Shown here: positions 18,596 through 27,675 of the stretch, one piece after another | Layout of the letters: each line of letters starts with the position of its first letter | Position numbering within the stretch: position 1 is the first letter of the stretch | Notes under the pieces: model-generated | What the model saw: only the letters and a program-made list of their open reading frames with translations | The model's database searches: none | What the model was told of the DNA's origin: nothing | From: Clostridioides difficile ATCC 9689 = DSM 1296 | GTDB lineage: Bacteria; Bacillota; Clostridia; Peptostreptococcales; Peptostreptococcaceae | Assembly (NCBI RefSeq): GCF_001077535.1 | Contig: NZ_CP011968.1 | Span: forward strand, 1,054,001-1,118,000 | Length of the DNA stretch: 64,000 nt | Direction: 5' to 3' | Position numbers and translations under genes: made by a program

Positions 18596-19463
18596 TTTCT
18601 ATCATATGAACACTTTTATGAGTATGGACAAAAATTATGAAGAATCTAATCTTATAGTATTTGGTGTTGGATTTGATGGAACTACTTCTAACAGACCTGG
18701 GGCTAGATTTGCAAGTAGCTCTATGAGAAAAGAATTTTACGGTCTTGAGACATATAGTCCTTTTTTAGATTTGGATTTAGAGGATTATAATATATGTGAT
18801 TATGGAGATTTAGAAATTAGTGTTGGAAGTACAGAACAAGTCTTAAAAGAAATCTATCAAGAGACATATAAGATTGTTAGAGATTCAAAGGTACCCTTTA
18901 TGATTGGAGGAGAGCATTTAGTTACATTACCAGCCTTTAAAGCAGTACATGAAAAGTACAATGATATATATGTAATTCATTTTGATGCCCATACTGATTT
19001 GAGGGAAGAATATAATAATAGTAAAAATTCTCATGCAACAGTAATTAAAAGAATATGGGATATTGTAGGTGATAATAAAATATTTCAATTTGGTATAAGG
19101 TCTGGGACAAAAGAAGAATTTAAATTTGCTACAGAAGAAAAACACACATACATGGAAATAGGAGGAATAGATACGTTTGAAAATATAGTTAATATGCTAA
19201 ATGGAAAGAATATTTATCTAACTATAGATTTAGATGTATTGGATGCATCTGTGTTTCCAGGAACAGGTACACCAGAACCTGGTGGTGTAAATTATAGAGA
19301 GTTTCAAGAGATTTTTAAGATTATAAAAAACTCTAATATAAATATAGTTGGTTGTGACATTGTAGAGTTAAGCCCTGATTACGATACAACAGGTGTATCG
19401 ACAGTTATAGCTTGTAAAATCTTAAGAGAGTTATGCTTAATAATATCTGATAAAATTAAATAG
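18585..19463 (+). CDS. speB: agmatinase (ureohydrolase family)
   Basis: It hydrolyses agmatine to putrescine and urea. The binuclear manganese ligands of ureohydrolases are visible in GGEHL, HFDAHTDLR and TIDLDVLDASVFPGTGTPEPGG. The length of 292 residues fits agmatinase better than arginase, and the neighbouring decarboxylase, SAM decarboxylase and spermidine synthase support agmatine as substrate. The start lies inside speE after AAGGAGATG. Together the four genes form the complete arginine to spermidine route. Confidence 0.95.
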   Translation: MKNNFYHMNTFMSMDKNYEESNLIVFGVGFDGTTSNRPGARFASSSMRKEFYGLETYSPFLDLDLEDYNICDYGDLEISVGSTEQVLKEIYQETYKIVRDSKVPFMIGGEHLVTLPAFKAVHEKYNDIYVIHFDAHTDLREEYNNSKNSHATVIKRIWDIVGDNKIFQFGIRSGTKEEFKFATEEKHTYMEIGGIDTFENIVNMLNGKNIYLTIDLDVLDASVFPGTGTPEPGGVNYREFQEIFKIIKNSNINIVGCDIVELSPDYDTTGVSTVIACKILRELCLIISDKIK

Positions 19464-19496
19464 AGTATTTTATATAAATAGTATATATTATAATAT

Positions 19497-19560
19497 AAGA
19501 AGTTATTTTAAAAAAGTTAGTTTAAGTTTGACGCTTTTCTAAAGTAACTTCTTATTTTTG
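19497..19560 (+). terminator. terminator of the spermidine operon
   Basis: AAGAAGTTATTTTA pairs with TAAAGTAACTTCTT (one G.U) across a long loop of about 29 nt, followed by TATTTTTG. Confidence 0.7.
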
Positions 19561-19585
19561 TAATTAAAAATAAATATAATAAACA

Positions 19586-19612
19586 ACAAAAAAGAGCCCT
19601 CGATAGCTCCTT
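19586..19612 (-). terminator. terminator of the cold shock gene
   Basis: On the minus strand AGGAGC and GCTCTT flank a short loop and are followed by a T run. Confidence 0.65.
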
Positions 19613-19642
19613 TTCTAAAATATATATATTTAAATTAAATAA

Positions 19643-19843
19643 TTATATTCTATTTACGTTTTCAGCTTGAGGTCCTCTATTACCTTGAGTTATATCAAAG
19701 CTAACCTTTTCGCCTTCTTCTAAAGTTTTGTATCCATCATTTTGTATAGCTGAGAAATGTACGAAAACATCATCTTCTCCCTCTACAGATATGAACCCAA
19801 ATCCTTTTTCATTGTTAAACCATTTTACTATTCCGTTTTTCAT
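19643..19843 (-). CDS. cold shock protein (CspA family)
   Basis: A single 66-residue cold shock domain, an RNA chaperone that binds single-stranded nucleic acid. It starts [20 protein letters not shown], carrying the RNP1 motif KGFGFISV, and has the RNP2 motif DVFVHFSAI. The stretch [21 protein letters not shown] closes the OB fold. Length and motifs are canonical. The CGGAGG ribosome binding site is 9 nt before the ATG. It is transcribed alone, convergent with the spermidine operon. A long AT-rich leader upstream may carry cold regulation, but no specific structure was recognised. Confidence 0.97.
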   Translation of the reverse strand: MKNGIVKWFNNEKGFGFISVEGEDDVFVHFSAIQNDGYKTLEEGEKVSFDITQGNRGPQAENVNRI

Positions 19844-20244
19844 TATAAGAAAACCTCCGCATTATTAAAAAATACAAACTAAAAAAATAAGTCTGTTCTA
19901 TTAATATAACATAAATTTTAAATAAAAGCAAATAAAATTTTTAAAAAAATTAATTACTTTTAGAATTTAATAAAAATTGTTAAATTATACAGTGATAAGT
20001 ATTGTAAAATTTGACGAAAATGTAAATGTAGATAATAAATTTAATATCAAAAAATGTAACAAAAAGGTATGTAAGTAAAAAGCAAAATTAAAATATATAA
20101 TAAAAAATATTATATATTAGATTGAAAAGTAAAAATAAAAATAGTGAAATTTCAGAAATATCAATAATATTATATAATAAAACAAAAAAACACTATATAT
20201 ATTCGATAAAATAAAATTTAAACATATAATATTTTATGTATATA

Positions 20245-20272
20245 TTAATAAAAGGACATATTGTGTTATAAT
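20245..20272 (+). promoter_or_regulatory. promoter of hydrogenase 1
   Basis: TTAATA and TATAAT (20267-20272) are separated by 16 nt. The sequence is similar to the promoter of the downstream paralogue. The rest of 19844-20244 is AT-rich with no gene seen. Confidence 0.55.
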
Positions 20273-20309
20273 GGTATCGTATAAAATCATTTACGGGGGT
20301 GGTATTAAA

Positions 20310-21800
20310 ATGTTTCAATTTGAAACACAAATACACAAATTAAGACATGATGTTTTAACTGCAATAGCTAGACTTGGAAAAGAAGATAACCTTACCAGAG
20401 AAGCAATGGATAATATTCAGTATGAAATAATAAAAGGTGAGAAACCTACATACAGATGCTGTGTTTATAAAGAAAGAGCTATAATATCTGAGAGAGTAAA
20501 TGTAAGTATGGGGTTACAACCAGGTCAAGATAAGATAGATTTAGATACAATGGATATAGAAGAAGATGAACAAATTATATATATTTTGGAAGCTGCATGT
20601 GACAGTTGTCCAATAAATGAATTTACAGTAACAGATATTTGTAGAGGATGTCTAGCACATAGATGTAAAGAAGCTTGTAAATTTGGAGCTATAACACATG
20701 TCGGAGGAATGGCCTATATAAATCATGAATTATGTAAGGCTTGTGGAATGTGTAAAAAAGCTTGTCAATATGATGCCATCTCAGAGGTTGTTAGACCATG
20801 TAAGAGTGTTTGTCCAACTAATGCCTTAGGATTTGATAGAGAAAATATGAAAGCTATGATACATGAGGATAAATGTTTAAACTGTGGAGCATGTATGTCA
20901 GCATGTCCATTTGGAGCAATATCTGATAAGAGTTTGATAGCTCCTGTAGCTAGAAAGTTAGTTCAAAAAGAGAAAATGTATGCGGTGGTAGCTCCAGCTA
21001 TAACAGGTCAAGTTGAAGCAAATGTTACATATGGTCAAATAAAAAATGCTATAAAATCACTAGGATTTGTTGATGTATTAGAAGCAGCTTGTGGAGCAGA
21101 TGCAGTTACAGTTCATGAAAGCTTAGAATTTGCTGAAAGAATGGAAAAGGGAGAAGCTTTTATGACAAATTCTTGTTGTCCAGGATTTGTTGGTTATATA
21201 GAAAAAACATACCCAAATCATGTAGGAAAAATATCTTCTACAGTGTCTCCTATGATAGCTAGTGGTAGATTTATAAAAAGTCATGAACCAGATGCTAAAG
21301 TTGTATTCATAGGACCATGTACAGCCAAAAAGAGTGAGGCAGCTAAGAAAGAATTAAAAGGAGCTGTTGATTATGTACTTACTTTTGAAGAAATAATGGC
21401 ATTATTTGAGGCATTTGATATAGACTTGGCTAAGTGTTCAAATGAAGATATAGATGATGCATCAATTTTTGGAAGAGGTTTTGGAGCTGCTGGTGGTCTT
21501 ACAAAAGCTATAGAAAATTATCTTGCTGAAAAAGGTATTGGTGTTAATTTTGAACCTGTAAAGATTTCTGGTTCAAGAGAAATCAAGAAAACTATGACTA
21601 TGGCTAATTTAGGAAAGCTAGAAGGTAATTTTATAGAAGGAATGATGTGTGAAGGTGGTTGTATAAATGGTTCTGGTAAATTCTTATCAGGTGCAAAGGT
21701 TAAAGCCACTTTTGATAGAAAAAATTCTCAATCAACTAAGAAAAGTGTCTTAGCAAATACAAAGATAAAAGATTTTAGTAATATAAATTTAGAAAAATAA
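20310..21800 (+). CDS. monomeric [FeFe] hydrogenase, copy 1
   Basis: This oxygen-sensitive enzyme interconverts protons and H2. The H-cluster motifs are TNSCCPGF (L1), GPCTAKKSEA (L2) and EGMMCEGGCINGSG (L3). Upstream are cysteine clusters: a CPIN...CRGC...CKEAC array, CKACGMCKKACQ, CKSVCP and CLNCGACMSACP, which should hold several [4Fe-4S] centres for electron transfer. The 496-residue size and altered L1/L3 residues, compared with the classical CpI type, suggest a group B hydrogenase. The frame is open from 20271, but the ATG at 20310 has GGGGGTGG upstream and aligns with copy 2. The electron partner is probably ferredoxin. Confidence 0.92.
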   Translation: MFQFETQIHKLRHDVLTAIARLGKEDNLTREAMDNIQYEIIKGEKPTYRCCVYKERAIISERVNVSMGLQPGQDKIDLDTMDIEEDEQIIYILEAACDSCPINEFTVTDICRGCLAHRCKEACKFGAITHVGGMAYINHELCKACGMCKKACQYDAISEVVRPCKSVCPTNALGFDRENMKAMIHEDKCLNCGACMSACPFGAISDKSLIAPVARKLVQKEKMYAVVAPAITGQVEANVTYGQIKNAIKSLGFVDVLEAACGADAVTVHESLEFAERMEKGEAFMTNSCCPGFVGYIEKTYPNHVGKISSTVSPMIASGRFIKSHEPDAKVVFIGPCTAKKSEAAKKELKGAVDYVLTFEEIMALFEAFDIDLAKCSNEDIDDASIFGRGFGAAGGLTKAIENYLAEKGIGVNFEPVKISGSREIKKTMTMANLGKLEGNFIEGMMCEGGCINGSGKFLSGAKVKATFDRKNSQSTKKSVLANTKIKDFSNINLEK

Positions 21801-21833
21801 AGATAATACAAAGCAACAAAAATACATATTGTT

Positions 21834-21884
21834 AATAGAGTTGTTCTAAGTTGAAGTTTAACTTTTGGACAACTCTATTTTTAT
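21834..21884 (+). terminator. terminator between the two hydrogenase genes
   Basis: AATAGAGTTGT pairs with ACAACTCTATT, with extra inner pairing, followed by a T-rich tail. It implies that the paralogues are separate transcripts. Confidence 0.85.
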
Positions 21885-21968
21885 TTATATATTTAATTAT
21901 TGAACAACAAAAATAAAAATTATATACACTTAAAATAAAAATTACATATATAATATTTTGTATATAAC

Positions 21969-21996
21969 TTAACAAAGTATATGCCTATGTTATAAT
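21969..21996 (+). promoter_or_regulatory. promoter of hydrogenase 2
   Basis: TTAACA and TATAAT (21991-21996) are separated by 16 nt, resembling the promoter of copy 1. Confidence 0.6.
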
Positions 21997-22079
21997 AATT
22001 TATAGAAATAAATAAAAAATACAATATACATAATAGTAGAAATATAGCAAAAAGGTGTGATTTATAGGGAGGATTACTT

Positions 22080-23576
22080 ATGTTTGAATTTGAAACGCAA
22101 CTAAAAAGGTTAAAACATGAAGTTTTAACAGCAGTAGCAAGACTATCTATTGAAGAAAATTTAACAAAAGAAAATATAGAAAAAATTCCATATGAAATAA
22201 TTAAAGGAGAAAAGGCGAGATATAGATGTTGTGTTTATAAAGAGAGAGAAGTAGTTCTTGAAAGGGCGCAACTTGCATTAAGTTTAACTCCAAATAGTAA
22301 ATATGGAGATATAAATCCAGATTCAGTTAGTTTGGACACAGATGAGCAAATTATATATATAGTTGAAGCAGCATGTGATAGATGTCCAATAAATGAATTT
22401 ACAGTTACAGAGCTTTGTAGAGGGTGTTTGGCTCATAGATGTAAGGAAGCATGTAAATTTGGGGCAATTTCTTATATAAATGGGAGAGCATATATAAATC
22501 ATGATTTATGTAAGGCTTGTGGAATGTGCAAAAGTTCATGTCAATATGATGCTATATCAGAAGTTGTAAGACCTTGTAAAAGCGTTTGTCCAACAGGAGC
22601 TTTGGATTTTAATAGAAACACTATGAAAGCAATGATACATGAAGATAATTGTATAAATTGTGGAGCATGTATGTCAGCATGTCCTTTTGGAGCAATATCT
22701 GATAAGAGTTTGATAGCACCTGTTGCAAAAAAACTTGCAAAGAAAGAAAATATGTATGCAATAGTAGCTCCAGCTATAACAGGTCAAATAGATAGTAATA
22801 TTACATATGGTCAGTTAAAAAATGCTATAAAATCACTGGGATTTGTAGATATGATAGAAGCTTCCTGTGGAGCAGATGCAGTTACAGTTCATGAAAGCAA
22901 TGAACTTATTGAAAGAATAAAATCAGGAGATAATTACATGACAAATTCATGTTGTCCGGGATTTTTTAAGTATATAGAGAAGATGTTCCCAGATGAAAAA
23001 GATAGAATATCATCTACAGTGTCTCCTATGGTAGCAACAGGAAGATTAGTAAAAAAAATAGATTCTGATGCTAAAGTTGTATTTATAGGTCCATGTACAG
23101 CTAAAAAGAGTGAGGCAACAGAGAAAAGTTTAAAAGATTCAGTAGATTATGTACTTACTTTTGAAGAACTAATGGCATTATTTGAAGCATTTAATATAGA
23201 TTTATCAAAATGTTCAAATGAAGATATAAATGATGGTTCGATTTTTGGAAGGGGATTTGGAGCATCTGGTGGACTTGCCAAATCAGTACAGAACTATATT
23301 GCTGAAAAGGGGCTTAGTTTTGATTTTGAACCTATAAAAGTATCTGGTCCAAGACAAATTAAAAAGACAATGACAATGGCTAAATTGGGAAGATTAGAAG
23401 GTAATTTTATAGAAGGAATGATGTGTGAAGAAGGTTGTATTAATGGAGCAGGTAAGTTTTTATCAGGTGTAAAAGCTAAAAATACTTTTGATAGAAAAAA
23501 TGGACAATCTACTAAAAAGAGTGTTTTATCTAATGATAAGATTAAAGAATTTGAAGATGTAAATTTAGAAAGATAA
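22080..23576 (+). CDS. monomeric [FeFe] hydrogenase, copy 2
   Basis: A 498-residue tandem paralogue of the preceding hydrogenase, closely similar along its length, from MFEFETQLKRLKHEVL to the C-terminus. It keeps the same Cys arrays (CRGC, CKACGMCKSSCQ, CKSVCP, CINCGACMSACP) and the H-cluster motifs TNSCCPGF, GPCTAKKSEA and EGMMCEEGCINGAG. The L3 glycine pair of copy 1 (CEGGC) is CEEGC here. A strong GGGAGGA ribosome binding site precedes the ATG. It has its own promoter-like sequence and is separated from copy 1 by a terminator, so the two may be expressed under different conditions. Confidence 0.92.
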   Translation: MFEFETQLKRLKHEVLTAVARLSIEENLTKENIEKIPYEIIKGEKARYRCCVYKEREVVLERAQLALSLTPNSKYGDINPDSVSLDTDEQIIYIVEAACDRCPINEFTVTELCRGCLAHRCKEACKFGAISYINGRAYINHDLCKACGMCKSSCQYDAISEVVRPCKSVCPTGALDFNRNTMKAMIHEDNCINCGACMSACPFGAISDKSLIAPVAKKLAKKENMYAIVAPAITGQIDSNITYGQLKNAIKSLGFVDMIEASCGADAVTVHESNELIERIKSGDNYMTNSCCPGFFKYIEKMFPDEKDRISSTVSPMVATGRLVKKIDSDAKVVFIGPCTAKKSEATEKSLKDSVDYVLTFEELMALFEAFNIDLSKCSNEDINDGSIFGRGFGASGGLAKSVQNYIAEKGLSFDFEPIKVSGPRQIKKTMTMAKLGRLEGNFIEGMMCEEGCINGAGKFLSGVKAKNTFDRKNGQSTKKSVLSNDKIKEFEDVNLER

Positions 23577-23709
23577 TTGTTTTGGTACAGTCATTTTTTT
23601 ATTATGCCACAAATATGCCTAAAATTTGCCCTTTTTATATGTGTATTTTACAGAGTTAAGGTTGCTATACTATAAATATGTAATAAATAAAATTTATAGG
23701 AGCTTTTGG

Positions 23710-24636
23710 ATGAGGAAAATAGTATTAAAAGATATCCTGTTTTTAGTTACTACATTATCTATAATAGTAATATTATTGCTTGTAACAAATATAACTACTA
23801 ATAGTAAGATAAAATCAACAAGTGAATCTTATTTAAAAAGTGACAAAAATAGTGTGAGGCAAAATGGTATCCAGAGGAGCACAAAGAGTAGCACAAAAAA
23901 TACTGCATTTAAGACTACTATACTAAACACTGGAAAGTCTGATTGCATATTGGTTGAGATAGGTAACAAAGTCATAATGATTGATACAGGAGAAGATAAA
24001 AATGGAAAACAAATAGTGGATAGGTTAAAAGAAAAAGGAATAAATACACTTGACTATTTAATTTTAACTCATTTAGATAAGGACCATATAGGTGGAGTAG
24101 ATAGTGTGTTATCTAGTGTTAAAGTAAAGAATATTATACAAGCAAATTATAAGAAAGATAGTAAGCAATATGATGAATATATTGACTCACTTAAAAAAGC
24201 TGATATAGAACCAGTGCTACTAAAAGATAATATGAATATTGTAATCAATAGTGCAGAAATAAACATACATCCGGCTTCAAAAAGCAAGTACGAGAGTTCA
24301 AATGATTATTCAATAATCACTAATATAAGCTATGGAGCACATAAGTTTTTATTTGCAGGAGATGCAGAGGAAGAAAGATTGTCAGAGTTTATAAATGGAA
24401 ATACTTTAAAATATGATTTTGTTAAAATGCCTCATCATGGAAGATATGACAAATTAACTGAAACATTTTTAGAGTCTATTTCACCCCAATATGCTGTTAT
24501 TACATGTTCAGAGAAAAAAGAACCAGAGGAAGGTGTTTTAAAAATATTGGAAAGATTGAATATAAAAACCTTTTTGACTTCTAATGGAGAGGTAGTTATC
24601 AATAGTGATGGTAAGACATTGAGTGTGAATCAATAA
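23710..24636 (+). CDS. membrane-anchored metallo-beta-lactamase-fold protein (ComEC C-terminal-like)
   Basis: This 308-residue protein has one N-terminal transmembrane helix (about residues 9-30), a short polar linker, and then an extracytoplasmic MBL-fold domain. Metal-binding motifs are LTHLDKDHIGG (THxDxDH), AGDAE and MPHHG. The domain is most like the stand-alone nuclease domain of the DNA-uptake protein ComEC, so a secreted phosphodiesterase or nuclease is likely. The start at 23710 follows ATAGGAGC; the in-frame extension to 23626 has no ribosome binding site. No competence genes are next to it, so the role is unproven. Confidence 0.85.
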   Translation: MRKIVLKDILFLVTTLSIIVILLLVTNITTNSKIKSTSESYLKSDKNSVRQNGIQRSTKSSTKNTAFKTTILNTGKSDCILVEIGNKVIMIDTGEDKNGKQIVDRLKEKGINTLDYLILTHLDKDHIGGVDSVLSSVKVKNIIQANYKKDSKQYDEYIDSLKKADIEPVLLKDNMNIVINSAEINIHPASKSKYESSNDYSIITNISYGAHKFLFAGDAEEERLSEFINGNTLKYDFVKMPHHGRYDKLTETFLESISPQYAVITCSEKKEPEEGVLKILERLNIKTFLTSNGEVVINSDGKTLSVNQ

Positions 24637-24753
24637 TTTTTTTAAAAATATCTAAAAAAATTTAAAAAAATCATTAGCAAATATTACCCCTTAAACATAG
24701 TATATTTTAGGAGCTGAAACTCCACATACAAAATGACTAGGAGGTAACATATT

Positions 24754-24945
24754 ATGTTGGATAGATTTTTTGGTGAAGGCGGATTTGGTGGATGTGCTTG
24801 GTGGATAATAATATTATTCTTCTTATTCTTAGCATTCCAAGATTGTTGGGCTGAAATGGACTTATGTGCATGGATACCTTTCTTAATATTATTATTAATA
24901 CTTTGTGAATGTGGTGACGTTTTTGATGGAGGATGTGGATGCTAA
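24754..24945 (+). CDS. Cys/Trp/Gly-rich small membrane protein, unknown function
   Basis: A 63-residue protein that I do not recognise. A Gly-rich N-terminus (FGEGGFGGCAWW) leads into two hydrophobic segments (IIILFFLFLAFQ and IPFLILLLILC) separated by an acidic loop with Trp and Cys (CWAEMDLCAW), ending in CECGDVFDGGCGC. Seven Cys and four Trp in 63 residues is extreme. The ribosome binding site AGGAGG is near perfect and a strong terminator follows, so it is almost certainly expressed. The topology suggests a two-helix hairpin with Cys-rich ends. It could be a metal-binding or spore/envelope microprotein. Confidence 0.75.
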   Translation: MLDRFFGEGGFGGCAWWIIILFFLFLAFQDCWAEMDLCAWIPFLILLLILCECGDVFDGGCGC

Positions 24946-25022
24946 AAAAATCAATTTAGATGATTTAATAAAGCTTATGGTGGGTATAAATAAAATACCA
25001 AACCAATCACAATCTAGTGTTT

Positions 25023-25060
25023 GAAGGTAGTCGGAAATCCCCCGCTACCTTCTTTTTTTT
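25023..25060 (+). terminator. terminator after the small Cys-rich gene
   Basis: GAAGGTAG pairs with CTACCTTC and is followed by eight T. Confidence 0.92.
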
Positions 25061-25167
25061 ATTGTTAAAATTTATTTTTGAATTATTTCATTTACATATA
25101 ATAATTTTTACGATAAAGTCTGATATAATTAAAAAGAAAATAAAATTTATTTATAGGAGATGTAAAA

Positions 25168-25518
25168 ATGGCTATAGTGGATAAGATTTTCAATGAGATA
25201 AAACTTATGGTTGCAAGACTTTTATTGGGAAAAAAGTACAGTGAATATGAAGAAAAAGATTTAGTGTATAATACAGAAGAAGAAGTTATACTTATAACTT
25301 TAAAAAGATTAGTTTTTCAGGGAAATGTAAACGAAGCAGAAGAAATTTTATTTGATAAAGCTAAGAGTGTAAATAGTGAAAATATGCAGTATATAGCAAT
25401 AGAATTTTATACTATGCTTATGGAAAAGACTGATGAAGAATTAGAAGCTATGAATTTTTCTAAACAAGAAGTTTATCAAGGTATAGAAGATATTAGAAAA
25501 GTATTGAATTTAGAATAA
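25168..25518 (+). CDS. small helical cytosolic protein (DUF6483-like)
   Basis: A 116-residue, charged, all-helical protein without membrane segments. Sequence such as LVARLLLGKKYSEYEEK and NVNEAEEILFDKA resembles the clostridial DUF6483 family; this is from memory. The TPR-like look of EAEEILFDKAKSVNSEN suggests helical repeats. The AGGAGATG ribosome binding site precedes the ATG. It is a single gene bounded by terminators. No function is known to me. Confidence 0.75.
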   Translation: MAIVDKIFNEIKLMVARLLLGKKYSEYEEKDLVYNTEEEVILITLKRLVFQGNVNEAEEILFDKAKSVNSENMQYIAIEFYTMLMEKTDEELEAMNFSKQEVYQGIEDIRKVLNLE

Positions 25519-25558
25519 AAGATATATGAAAATATTGAAATAAATTAATGCTAAGGTG

Positions 25559-25604
25559 AGAATATTATACTTATATATAAAAATATAATATTCTTATTTT
25601 ATTA
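25559..25604 (+). terminator. terminator after the DUF6483-like gene
   Basis: AGAATATTATA pairs with TATAATATTCT, followed by a T-rich tail. The stem has almost no GC pairs. Confidence 0.6.
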
Positions 25605-25780
25605 GTTATATTTAGGTATATCTTATTTACCATAAAACTATCTTGAAAAAAATTAATCTTAATTGTATAATATTACTTTGAGTGAAAAAGTATTAACATT
25701 TTTTTATAAGATGTTTTACTAAAAAAATATATATAAATATACTGTTATCAATAAGAAATTTAATTTAGTGAGGTGTTAAG

Positions 25781-27286
25781 ATGAAAGTAGGATTTGACCA
25801 CAAAAAATATTTAGAAGAGCAGTCTAAATATATCTTAGAAAGAGTAAATAATTTTGACAAACTTTATTTAGAGTTTGGAGGAAAATTGATGGGAGACCTT
25901 CATGCAAAAAGAGTACTTCCAGGATTTGATGAAAATGCAAAGATAAAAGTATTACAACATATGAAAGAAAAAGTTGAAGTTGTAATTTGTGTCTATGCAG
26001 GAGATATAGAAAGAAACAAAATAAGAGGAGACTTTGGTATCACTTATGATATGGAAGTTTTAAGATTAATAGATGATTTAAGAGGTTATGAACTAGATGT
26101 AAATAGTGTAGTAATTACTAGATTTGAAGGACAACCTGCTACAACTGTATTTATAAATAAATTAGAACGTAGAGGAATTAAAGTTTATAAGCATTATCCA
26201 ACAAAGGGATATCCATCAGATGTTGAGACTATAGTTAGTGATGAGGGATATGGAGCAAATGAATATATAGAAACTACAAAGCCAATAGTAGTAGTCACAG
26301 CACCAGGACCTAATAGTGGAAAACTTGGTACTTGTCTAAGTCAGTTGTATCATGAAAATAAAAGAGGTAATGTAGTTGGATATTCTAAGTTTGAGACATT
26401 CCCAGTTTGGAATGTACCTGTAAAACATCCTTTGAATATAGCTTATGAAGCAGCTACAGTTGATTTAAAAGATGTGAATATGATAGATTCATTCCACCTT
26501 GAAACGTATGGTGAAATGTCAGTAAACTACAATAGAGATTTGGAATTATTTCCAGTGCTTAAAAAAATAATAGAAAAGATAACTGGAAAAGAATCAATTT
26601 TCCAATCTCCAACTGATATGGGTGTTAATAGAGTTGGCTTTGGAATAATAGATGATGAAGTAATAAGAAAAGCTTCTATAGAAGAAATAATAAGAAGATA
26701 CTTTAAAACTGCCTGTGAGTATAAAAAGGGACAAGTTGATAAAGGTGCTTATGATAGAATGAAAATGATTATGGAAGAGCTTAACTTAAAGCCAGAAGAT
26801 AGAAATGTTGTATTACCTGCGAGAAACTACAGTAATAAATTGAAAGAAAGTGCCGACAAGAATGATACTTGTCCTGTAGTTGCATTAGAATTAGAAGATG
26901 GTACAATATTAACTGGTAAGGGTTCTGATTTAATGAATGGAACTGCAGCAGTAGTATTAAATGCCATTAAACATTTAGCCAATATATCTGATGATATGCA
27001 CTTAATATCACCTGTAATATTAGAACCTATCATAAACTTAAAAACAAAGACTTTAGCTAGTAGAAATGTTTCACTTAGTTGCCAAGAGGTGTTAACTGCA
27101 CTTAGTATTTGTGCTGTAACTAATCCAACTGCACAATTTGCTATGGAAAAGTTAGCATTATTAAAAGGGTGTCAAGCTCATTCTACTACTATATTAAATA
27201 GAGATGATGAACAAACATTTAGAAAGCTTGGTATAGATGTAACTTGTGACCCAGAATATCCTTCACAAAATCTTTACTATAGTTAA
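25781..27286 (+). CDS. DUF1846 family protein
   Basis: A 501-residue cytosolic protein that matches the DUF1846 family by its N-terminus ([19 protein letters not shown]), the ELxFGGKLxGDxHAxRVLPGFD-type stretch and the conserved [21 protein letters not shown] motif. The last looks like a nucleotide- or phosphate-binding loop. Two Rossmann-like halves are likely. Length and motifs are standard for the family. A structure is known for a member, but I know no established function. It is a single gene with a GTG-AGGTG-type ribosome binding site and is followed by a terminator-bearing inverted-repeat element. Confidence 0.9.
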   Translation: MKVGFDHKKYLEEQSKYILERVNNFDKLYLEFGGKLMGDLHAKRVLPGFDENAKIKVLQHMKEKVEVVICVYAGDIERNKIRGDFGITYDMEVLRLIDDLRGYELDVNSVVITRFEGQPATTVFINKLERRGIKVYKHYPTKGYPSDVETIVSDEGYGANEYIETTKPIVVVTAPGPNSGKLGTCLSQLYHENKRGNVVGYSKFETFPVWNVPVKHPLNIAYEAATVDLKDVNMIDSFHLETYGEMSVNYNRDLELFPVLKKIIEKITGKESIFQSPTDMGVNRVGFGIIDDEVIRKASIEEIIRRYFKTACEYKKGQVDKGAYDRMKMIMEELNLKPEDRNVVLPARNYSNKLKESADKNDTCPVVALELEDGTILTGKGSDLMNGTAAVVLNAIKHLANISDDMHLISPVILEPIINLKTKTLASRNVSLSCQEVLTALSICAVTNPTAQFAMEKLALLKGCQAHSTTILNRDDEQTFRKLGIDVTCDPEYPSQNLYYS

Positions 27287-27302
27287 AATTATATAAAAAA
27301 AT

Positions 27303-27404
27303 ATGGGCTGTTTTAAAGTAATAGTTTGAGCAGTCCATTACAATTATAATAAAATCAGTAGGCTGTCTTGTATAAGACAGTCTTTTGTTTTTAAAACATC
27401 CCAT
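27303..27404. repeat. short inverted-repeat element containing a terminator
   Basis: The ends ATGGGCTGTTTTAAAG and the complement of the right end (ATGGGATGTTTTAAAA) match at about 14 of 16 positions, giving a 102-bp element with terminal inverted repeats. An internal hairpin GGCTGTCTT/AAGACAGTC with a T tail (27361-27396) is a strong terminator for the DUF1846 gene. The ends resemble the element at 40970-41030. Confidence 0.6.
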
Positions 27405-27613
27405 AAATTAAATATATATACTGTTATCCATAAGGAATTTTAAATTTAGTTCCTTGGAATACCTATTGTAAAGCTTTTATATAGTTTTTGCAAGTGTTTT
27501 TAAGGATTTTTTATAAATTATATTGAAGTTAATGGATTATAGATGGTTTTATTTATGGAAAATATGAATATATAAAGAAAATAATGAAAAAATACCAAAA
27601 AGAAACATAAGTT

Positions 27614-27622
27614 TGGTATAAT
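27614..27622 (+). promoter_or_regulatory. extended -10 promoter of dinB
   Basis: TTGGTATAAT has the TGn extension and a perfect -10 but no clear -35. The rest of the gap 27405-27675 shows nothing else. Confidence 0.5.
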
Positions 27623-27675
27623 TAAAAAGTAATATAAATAAAATTAATCTATTTATACTTTAAAAGGTGATAATA

